Positions 56,885 through 64,000 of a DNA stretch of 64,000 nt are shown here, piece after piece (the first letter of the stretch is position 1; each line of letters opens with the position of its first letter). The stretch comes from Acholoe squamosa. Its lineage: Eukaryota; Annelida; Polychaeta; Phyllodocida; Polynoidae. Location: positions 42,280,599 through 42,344,598 of the forward strand of contig OX439052.1 in NCBI GenBank assembly GCA_949317995.1. The letters run 5' to 3'. Under the pieces are notes generated by a model. It saw only the letters and a list, made by a program, of their open reading frames with translations, had not been told where the DNA came from and ran no database searches. The translations under genes and the position numbers were made by a program.

Positions 56885-57032
56885 ATGTTACATGTTAAAA
56901 CCAACAGAATATTTCATTGCCATGGTAGGGGTCGAACCTGCAATCTCAGGTCCGTAGTCCGACTCCCTTGCACTGCGCCACAGGGACTGACGAGATACAC
57001 ACGGTTAGAACCAGGTCTTCGTATGATACAAA
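56885..57032 (-). repeat. tRNA-derived SINE, family 1, copy 1
   Basis: The minus strand reads CTGTGGCGCAGTGCAAGGG (A-box) and GCAGGTTCGACCCCTACC (B-box) with a short body ending in TTTTAACATGT. An inverted copy lies at 60,473-60,610. Confidence 0.7.
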
Positions 57033-57500
57033 GCCGTGTGCGCTGTCGCTGTCCGCTACTGGGCGAGGAGGTGTATTATACACAAACATAACAGCGAGAC
57101 GCGGTCTGAGGAGGAGACGCGGTGGCCTAGCGGTTAGCTCTTTGCGCTCAGCCGTCGGAGGTCCGCGGTTCGCGTCCCGGTCTAGGAGCTTTTTTCGCCG
57201 TGTGCGCTGTCGCCGTCCGCTGCCGGGCGAGGAGGTGTATTATACACAAACATAACAGCGAGAAGCTTCTTTTTTCGCCGTGTGCACTGTTGCCGTCCGC
57301 TGCCGGGCGAGGAGGTGTATTATACACAAACATAACAGCGAGAAGCTTCTTTTTTCGCCGTGTGCGCTGTCGCCGTCCGCTGCCGGGCGACGAGGTGTAT
57401 GTACCTGTCATGGCTGGCTTCGAGTCCCGGGAAGGGGGAATAATTTTTGTTTTCAACTTGAATTTATTGGTATAATATTGATTATTTATTGGTTTCGTGG
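57033..57500 (+). repeat. tRNA-headed SINE with 80-bp tandem units
   Basis: A tRNA-like head (GGTGGCCTAGCGGTTAGCTC and GCGGTTCGCGTCCCGG, 57,118-57,180) is followed by units starting at 57,197, 57,277 and 57,357, an exact 80-bp period, with one more unit upstream at 57,033. Each holds GCCGTGTGCGCTGTCGCCGT, GGAGGTGTATTATACACAAA and CATAACAGCGAGAAGC. The 3' part (TTCAACTTGAATTTATTGG and ATTGATTATTTATTGG) matches the end of the SINE at 60,098-60,345. The open frames in it come from the GC-rich repeat. Confidence 0.75.
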
Positions 57501-57509
57501 TATAAAATA

Positions 57510-57630
57510 AGTAGTCAATGGATAACTTATGACTCGTGGGGGTTATCGACGATAATAACACTTGGCCTACGGCCTCGTGTTATTATCCGTCGATAACCCC
57601 CACTCGTCATAAGTTATCTATTGGTTACTT
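57510..57630. repeat. long hairpin, arms about 50 bp
   Basis: The arms contain GGATAACTTATGAC, GTGGGGGTTATCGACGATAA and TAACAC with few mismatches, around a short loop that includes GGCCTACGGCC. It lies just after the SINE array. Confidence 0.8.
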
Positions 57631-57837
57631 GTTCGATAATCATGGTATAAGTGGACATAGGTCCACCACCTAAATGAACAAGCCTCCCTCTTGACTAAGA
57701 GATACATGATTGACACCAACCTTTGTACAAGCTATGATACATTTACTTTGAGTGAAGTACTTCACAAGCCTGAATACCTTTATTAATGATTCTGCATCTC
57801 TGATACATCAGTAGATTTGAGGCTTTCAGATTGTGAA

Positions 57838-57887
57838 ATGCAAATAAGACTATAGTCTTATTTGCATTGGTTATAACCGATGCAAAT
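57838..57887. promoter_or_regulatory. perfect 30-bp palindrome with octamer (POU) sites
   Basis: 57,838-57,867 is an exact palindrome whose two ends are ATGCAAAT and its complement. A third ATGCAAAT lies at 57,880-57,887 after the palindrome GGTTATAACC. ATGCAAAT is the classic Oct/POU site. No gene start is visible nearby. Confidence 0.45.
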
Positions 57888-57899
57888 AATATACACAAT

Positions 57900-60090
57900 T
57901 CTACAATATGCCAATTGATATATAACTTGTTTCCTGACAAAGGAATAGTAACAAGGTTATGATGAATGCATGGTTTTTCACTATTTCAAAACTTTAGTAA
58001 CATATAATTGTTTGAATTTCAAAGTTATTTTCATATGAAACTGTGCATACCTTTGAACATAAAAAAGACATAGAGTTCATTGTTGGTAAAACTAAAGAAA
58101 ACACTGCATGGACACCTCTAGTCATTAGTTAAGATTAACCATGTTTCAGGTCTTGGACTCTCATATGATACAAAATACCTTGCAGAAACCATTGTCAAAG
58201 TCTAGACCATAGGTGGTATTACTTAGCAGTAACAGTATAATCAAGATTGCTAATTCCAGTGTCTTTCCCTGGTACATGGCCATACCTATCACAGCCATAT
58301 AGAACAACACCTTCAGTATATCTGGTCATTATACATCCTAATTTCTCCATATTTGAGGGAGAAATGTTGAAAATATAGGTAAAGTTCTTTTATATAACCC
58401 TTTGAATGTGTAAAATGTGTCATCCCTTTATAGTGGTGAGACATTGTAATCTTCAAAAACTCTTGGTGTCATACCTGTATTTTCATAACATTCCCAAATG
58501 CAAACACTGCCATTCATATATCAAGAAACCTTTTTTGTTCACAAACCAATAGCAGATTTAGCCGTAAATTTATGCCTCTTTGGGCATCTGTACTTTAAGA
58601 TACAACTTCCAAAATGGTCAAAATATAGGAATTCATAAAACAAACGAAGATATTTTATTCTAATTCCAAATTTCCCAATAGAACATTGCAGATACACTTT
58701 ATTGAGAGGTGAATAGGGGGTCATGTTCGCTTTAAATCGAGACTCATGTAGTGATTATCTGCCTAAAATCATGAAATAAATGACAAATAATTTTCCATAA
58801 CAAAGGAGAGTAACTTTAAGTTTTGGAGCTATATATGGTGGCAGGTGCTAGTTAAAGCCTACCAATCACATGTTTGTAGATGGCACAGCATATGTCTGCA
58901 TATAGCTACAGGCAGGACAGGAAAAACTGCTAGAACTTTGCTCAGCCAGTATTGGATGACATAGAAGTCCTTAGATTCTATGAGATCAATCAACATTCAA
59001 AAGCAGACTTTGCAAATCCTTCACATCATTTTCCTTTTATCACACCGCCCAAACTCTATGCATTTGATTCCTCTTATCGTAGTTCTGCCTGCATGCTACA
59101 AGTTATCCTTCAGGACACATCCCCCTGCTGTCACAGTGATCCATCATATACAGGATACTTCCCTAGTTATCTTTACTGGACCAGTACATTGTGAACCACA
59201 GACGCTGAGAACTTTACACCGACTGGGTACCAATCAAGTTTATCTGGCTGCCATTGTGACATCCATAAGATATGGCTTCCATGAGAGACGATGGTCGGAT
59301 GTGGGTGAAAGGCCTGGCTTGGTCACATAGGTGGAAGGAGTCTAGCACAGTTTGGGTGAGACTTACATCCACATTACACCTCTATGTCTGCTCTGTTTTA
59401 AAGTTGTTGATGATAGCAGCTGTGTGTGTACATTCAACATAGATTTATGCTCTTGTGCAACTACTTATTTTTGGTCTTTCTGCAGGAATTGACTTCTTTT
59501 TGTACGACCAAAATGTAGAGTTAAAGCCAGAATAAACATTTACTTCAAAAATGAATCATTATACCAATGACAATTAAATAAATACAAAAAGAAAATTTGC
59601 TCAGACAAATACAAGCATCACCATATATTTGCTTTTGTCCTTATCTTTTCATATAAATGGAATTTAGAGTCAGAATTTTGCAGTCTACCTTGGGCAAACA
59701 ATACAAGCACTTCCATACATGATAATATTGCACTGGTCTAGGTGTCAGGAAAAGCCCAGGAAGAAGCAGCTAGTAACTGATTTGTCACTGGCTTTTGAGA
59801 AGTTCACCACCAGGTGGTGCCACCAGTATTTACTTCTTGTAGCGCACTCTGTGTAATGGTCAGGTATTAGAGGTCTGACTTATCCTCCTGCACCAATACA
59901 TCATTGTGTTACAGGTCTGGGCTGTCACTCACACCTCAGTAAGGAACAAGTTAGCTTATGCAACATTAGTGGTATGGAAGGAAGGTTATATTAAATTGAC
60001 TATAATTATTTGCAGTTGTGTTGATTACCATCATTATGATATCCTACGATACACTAAATGAGCTGCCCGTTAGCCCATTCTCTACTGTCT
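57900..60090. other. non-coding part of segmental copy 2
   Basis: 58,950-60,020 matches 35,100-36,440 of the first copy (CAGTGA.CCATC.TATACAGGA, GGTGGAAGGAGTCTAGCAC). No exon or RNA gene is supported. Confidence 0.4.
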
Positions 60091-60097
60091 TTATTAC

Positions 60098-60345
60098 ACG
60101 AATAATCAATAAAAAATCAATAAATAATCAATAGAATATCAATAAATTCAAGTTGAAAAATCATTCCCCTCCACCACGACTTGAAGCCTGCCATAGTGTT
60201 TGTACACGATTGGTACACACACCTCGGCGCCCGCCATCGTTGGTTTGGTTTGGACGCGATAAAAAAAGATTCACCCGGACCGGGACTCATCCCGCCTACC
60301 TGTAGAAGCTGAGCTCAATGCACTACCCACTAGACCACTGGGCCT
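60098..60345 (-). repeat. tRNA-derived SINE, family 2
   Basis: The minus strand has CCAGTGGTCTAGTGGGTAGT (A-box) and a B-box region GGGATGAGTCCCGG, then a body, then TTCAACTTGAATTTATTG and a tail of ATTGATTATTTATTGA type units. The 3' end is shared with the SINE at 57,033-57,500, suggesting the two use the same LINE partner. Confidence 0.7.
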
Positions 60346-60472
60346 TTACACCTTGGCGCCCGGCTTGGCTTGCTTTAAACGCGTCCAGCAGTCGTCTATA
60401 ATCATGATGCTATTCTAACCATGCACATGTGAGAGTTGTTGTGGGGGGTCACAGTCATATCAATCACTTATA

Positions 60473-60610
60473 TATAGAGACTTGGTTCTAACCAAGCATT
60501 TCCCGTCATTCCCTGTGGCGCACTGCATAGGGAGTTGGATTTGGGATATGAGACCGCAGGTTCGACCCCTACCCTGGCAATAAAAAATTTTGTGGGTTTT
60601 AACATGTGAC
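60473..60610 (+). repeat. tRNA-derived SINE, family 1, copy 2
   Basis: CTGTGGCGCACTGCATAGGG and CCGCAGGTTCGACCCCTACC with the end TTTTAACATGTGACATGT; inverted copy of 56,885-57,032. Confidence 0.7.
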
Positions 60611-60615
60611 ATGTA

Positions 60616-60649
60616 AGGAGTGCTGATATCCATGGATATCAGCACTCCT
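60616..60649. repeat. perfect 34-bp palindrome
   Basis: AGGAGTGCTGATATCCA pairs exactly with its complement over 34 bp without a spacer. A second, slightly imperfect version follows at 60,654-60,685. Confidence 0.9.
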
Positions 60650-61138
60650 AAGAGTGCCAATATCCATGGATATCAGCACTCCTAGGACCAGCAATATTGA
60701 CAGGTATCAGAACCGGAATATCCAGAAAAAGCACCCAAAATCACAGAGGTCGTGTAATAAGGGAGAATATGAATGTTATCAATCATTATATCAACATAAT
60801 TGCCTCCAGAATGATAATTCCTTCTTCAGTCCTTCGTCAAATAGTAAACCATCCTCAAGCCTTTACCAGGCTGAACAAGGTATAAAGGACACAGTGAACT
60901 AGATACAGAGTTATAGTTTTTTTATTATTGAATTAAATTCTTCGCTGTCAACTTGCTGTCACGTCGTCTCGTCTCTAGTGTCAATATCCATTCAATTAGC
61001 GCGTACTATTCGAACGTCATTATCCGCTCCAGGCACCGTAAAATCGTGCAAAAATGTGATAACCATGGTATAATGTACAGTATCCAGACACACTCAGTCA
61101 TTTACACTTGCAATCAGCCACTCTTTTGTATCAGTATA

Positions 61139-61380
61139 GGTCGAATCCCGCATGGCGATTTAGGGGTTAAATATCTCTGCGATTTTGTCCGTTGTGATTT
61201 TGGGGTCTTCCTGGGCTCCTAGATCACAAGGATTGTTCAACTTATACCGAATCCAACACTGAATCAAGACCAATTAAGCAGTTATCCTTGCGATATAGGG
61301 GCTCAGGAAAGCCCCAAGAGTGCAAGGGCTGAAACCGCAGAGATATTTCAGCCCTAAATCGCCATGTGGGATTCGACCTA
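61139..61380. repeat. inverted-repeat element, arms about 50 bp
   Basis: GGTCGAATCCCGCATGGCGA near the left end is answered by TCGCCATGTGGGATTCGACC at the right end, and ATATCTCTGCG by its complement further in. About 242 bp, no ORF, target duplication not resolved. Confidence 0.6.
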
Positions 61381-61573
61381 ATCGAGTGTTTTACACTGTC
61401 ACAAATCAGATATGTAAGGCCTCATGCCATGATGCATAAATGCCTCATTATTGCACCAGCCTTTCTGAAGCAGTAGGAGATCCAGTTTATTTGGTAAATC
61501 ATTATATATACCATATTTCTTACCACTACAATTATTATCATAACTATCAATAGTTAATCAAAAGGCTAGTAGA

Positions 61574-62255
61574 CATAGGAATGTAATATATAATGAATAG
61601 ACTTGCACTCGTTGGCTTCAGGGGGTGATAGAAGCATGAGCCGAAGGCAAATGCTTCTATCAAACCCATGAAGCCAACGAGTGCAAGTCTATTCATTACA
61701 TATTGCATATATAACATGGTTTCCACCATTAATTCTAAGTATTTACCTTTAAAATGGAAAGAATCCATTGTTTTCTTTTGCGAGTCGACAAGACGGCCCT
61801 CTGCCATCTTGGTTTCATGTTAACGTATGGTTAAGCTGGCAACCTCCTGCAACTCCCATTCTCGTAGGTCTACTACTGTGAATACGTTGAGACAGAGCTG
61901 CGCCAGTCTATAGCCTAATCCATTCTGTACACACCAGGCGGTGGCACCTGTAGTGTAGACAGAATGGCGAACATGCACGGCCAGATGCCCGCTTCAAATC
62001 TTTATGATTTTTTTATGTTAAATTCAGCCATAATATCAAGTAATCTACCCAACAGGGAGTTAGAATAACATGTAAAAGATATACTGCTGAAATTATTTTG
62101 TCAGATTTGGTCTATAAGCTTAAAAAATGGAGGATTTACTTTCGTGTCAATTCGTTGTCAAAGTATGTGCGTCCGCTGTCAATTTTGGGTTCTTATATCG
62201 CCAGGTATCAGAACTCATATTATCTTAGGAACTGAAATCAGTGCCTAAACTCGAT
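61574..62255. repeat. dispersed 0.7-kb repeat, copy 2, with hairpin
   Basis: Partner of 55,971-56,690. Here the first 140 bp (61,581-61,720) form a nearly complete hairpin (GAATAGACTTGCACTCGTTG and GGTGATAGAAGCAT in the left arm). A minus-strand frame of 86 codons (MAEGRLVDSQKKTMDSFHFK and on) runs through the hairpin; it is not conserved in the other copy beyond residue 16. Confidence 0.7.
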
Positions 62256-62860
62256 AACCATGTTATATTATACAATAAGGTGATATTGTTCAATTATGTT
62301 CCTCCACATGAACCTTATTCTAATGTTGTGTTTCAGGACTAAACCTCCCTTACTAACAGGAGTTGAGCTATTCATACTGAATAGGGTATGGATATTTAAA
62401 GCACCTGTGATGTTTTAGTTAAATGTGTTCACTTAGCCTTTAGAAGAAGAATAAGTTTGTTATGTGTAAACTTGAACTTTAGATTTGACTATGATCAGAG
62501 CAGGAAAGCATTTCCCAAGATGGTCATAGGAAATGCACTACGACTGCTCTTGATGCTTTATTTACAGAGGGTTACGTAGGGCAACCATTAGTGATCACTA
62601 GATACAGAGCTGTAATGTCTTTAAATGGGGTCAGATCTCCATGTCTTGATCCCCCTTTTTAAGTGGGTGGTGTTGGGAATCAGGTGCTCACGGAGACTTA
62701 TCTGAGCCCAGGAACCTGATCCATGTTTTTTTCTTACCGTTGGCCTCTCCAAACTCCACCTGTGCCCTAAGTAAACTGCTGCATGTGTTGAGTAGTTTAG
62801 TATTATGAGGGCTACAGGTGGGGCATAGAAAAGGCCACCAGTGTCTGTCACTGATATCTC

Positions 62861-63081
62861 AACCCTTTAAAGGCCACTGATGCAGAAGTGCATCATGCCC
62901 ATTGGTAGTTATGATGCACCTTGGTGCATCTTGGCGACTTCTCTGATCAGGTATATTCACCCTGAAGGGCCAGCATGATGCATGAATGTAGCTCTGGCGA
63001 ATTACTCACCAGGGCTACATTCATGTATCATGATGACCAATGGGTATGATGCATTGATGCATTAGCGGCCCTCAATTGGTT
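62861..63081. mobile_element. 221-bp hairpin MITE
   Basis: Ends AACCCTTTAAAGGCCACTGA and the complement of AACCAATTGAGGGCCGCTAA. The arms continue through CATCATGCCCATTGGT and CATGAATGTAGC, so most of the element can fold back on itself. It is rich in TGATGCA words. No clear target duplication. Confidence 0.6.
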
Positions 63082-63782
63082 AAACAGGTGAGCTGCTTTC
63101 TGACACTGATCTGCTCCAAGCAGTGAGCTCTCCATTGCCACTGGTATAGAAGGTAAAATATCTGTAAAATAAAATTTAAATTTAAAAGTGTTTAAGTTAA
63201 CCGCATAAACCATGGTCATCATGAAAAATTAATATGGCTCTGGTATGAACTGTGAAAGGCATCTTGACCACTGTTAAACAATAATAGGTTTGTCACTACA
63301 CTAAGGCAGAATGCAGCCTTTAAAAGGTTAATAGACTCAAAGCAAGTACATGTATAATTTTATGTTAAGTTGGCTCACACCATCTATTCATATTAGTTTC
63401 CTGTTGAGAAAATACATGATGTTCTCAAATGTACTTCTCCTTTTAGTGTTTACATTTCAATCATGTTGCCTTTTCTCCTTCAAGAATTTTATTTCACACC
63501 CGTAGTCAATCATCGAATATTTTGATAAATCACCACAAAATGGATTTTGGCCTTTCCAATAACTATTTCACAAATGCATTGCCAGATGGAATGCAGTGGT
63601 GGGGGATCCATTCTCCACAATTTCTCAGGTCAGGATGGACCAATTGATTATATAGCAATTAACCAAAATCTACACCCCCCATCCCCCACACCTCTTGGGT
63701 ACATAATTATTATGCTAAACATCCACAAGTTGCTCTTTTGCATCCTTAACCACACAATGCTAGTAACCCAAACTGGTATATA

Positions 63783-63920
63783 TCCATTATAGATTGGCCC
63801 CAAAATTGAACCACTGACAGGTGCAGGCTGCCTGTGTTGACATGACAACCATTCTGCCACCCACTTTAGCACCTCCTTTATCCTGTTCCTATGCATTATT
63901 TATTATGGCCTTTGTAGCAT
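63783..63920. repeat. dispersed repeat U1, copy 7
   Basis: GTTGACATGACAACCATTCT and CACCTCCTTTATCCTG; it corresponds to 36,908-37,050 in the first segmental copy. Confidence 0.6.
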
Positions 63921-64000
63921 TCCTCTTGTATCTGGATTGCTTTGTGAATGTCCATCTAGATCCATTTTCTTCGATTTGAAGAAGCTCTCTTGAATCTGTA

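Larger units (their letters stand above)
41900..64000. repeat. large segmental duplication, copy 2 (runs off the window)
   Basis: Partner of 20,200-37,850; matching landmarks are listed there. Specific to this copy are the 28S fragment, the TA-flanked MITE at 44,031, the NADAR retrotransposon, the 958-bp element at 54,093 and the SINE cluster at 55,970-62,260. Confidence 0.7.

Noticed and set aside
57000-57561. Arg/Pro-rich open frames on both strands
   Set aside because: They are translations of the 80-bp SINE units; nothing outside the repeat continues them.

Overview
This window looks like nuclear DNA from an animal, probably a marine invertebrate. The evidence is introns with GT-AG borders, non-LTR retrotransposons of CR1/L2/jockey type, many short inverted-repeat elements, tRNA-derived SINEs, long TA microsatellites and a piece of 28S rRNA. 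I cannot name the phylum from sequence alone. Most of the 64 kb is not coding for host proteins. No bacterial genes or operons are present.

Layout. Positions 1-1,122 hold the last two supported exons of a host gene on the + strand. Positions 1,765-7,251 hold a short mobile element and a heavily frameshifted minus-strand gene with coiled coils and two C2H2-type fingers. Positions 9,779-16,389 contain four small + strand exons whose intron phases fit one another and end in a stop; one carries a thyroglobulin type-1-like cysteine cluster. A dead, 5'-truncated, poly(A)-tailed retrotransposon (10,039-12,785) sits in the intron between the first two, flanked by a 123-bp direct repeat.

From about 20.2 kb onward the window is two diverged copies of one segment (about 20.2-37.8 kb and 41.9-64 kb, the second running off the end). 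Comparing the copies gives empty sites for several insertions: an 838-bp fold-back element only in the first copy, and a 958-bp inverted-repeat element and a 5.4-kb retrotransposon only in the second. An expanded MITE full of minisatellites (38,548-40,404) lies between the copies. A 28S rRNA fragment (about 42,985-43,952) and a SINE-rich, GC-rich cluster (55,970-62,260) lie in the second.

The most notable feature is the full-length, apparently intact non-LTR retrotransposon on the minus strand at about 45,577-50,980. ORF2 (941 aa) has complete endonuclease and reverse transcriptase motifs. ORF1 (555 aa) has a coiled coil, an RRM-like nucleic-acid-binding region, and then a NADAR (YbiA-type) domain followed by a Pro/Thr-rich linker and a basic tail. 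NADAR enzymes cleave N-glycosidic bonds, including removing ADP-ribose from guanine in DNA in bacterial DarT1-NADAR systems. A NADAR domain inside a retrotransposon's ORF1 suggests the element may carry its own answer to nucleic-acid ADP-ribosylation; this last step is inference.
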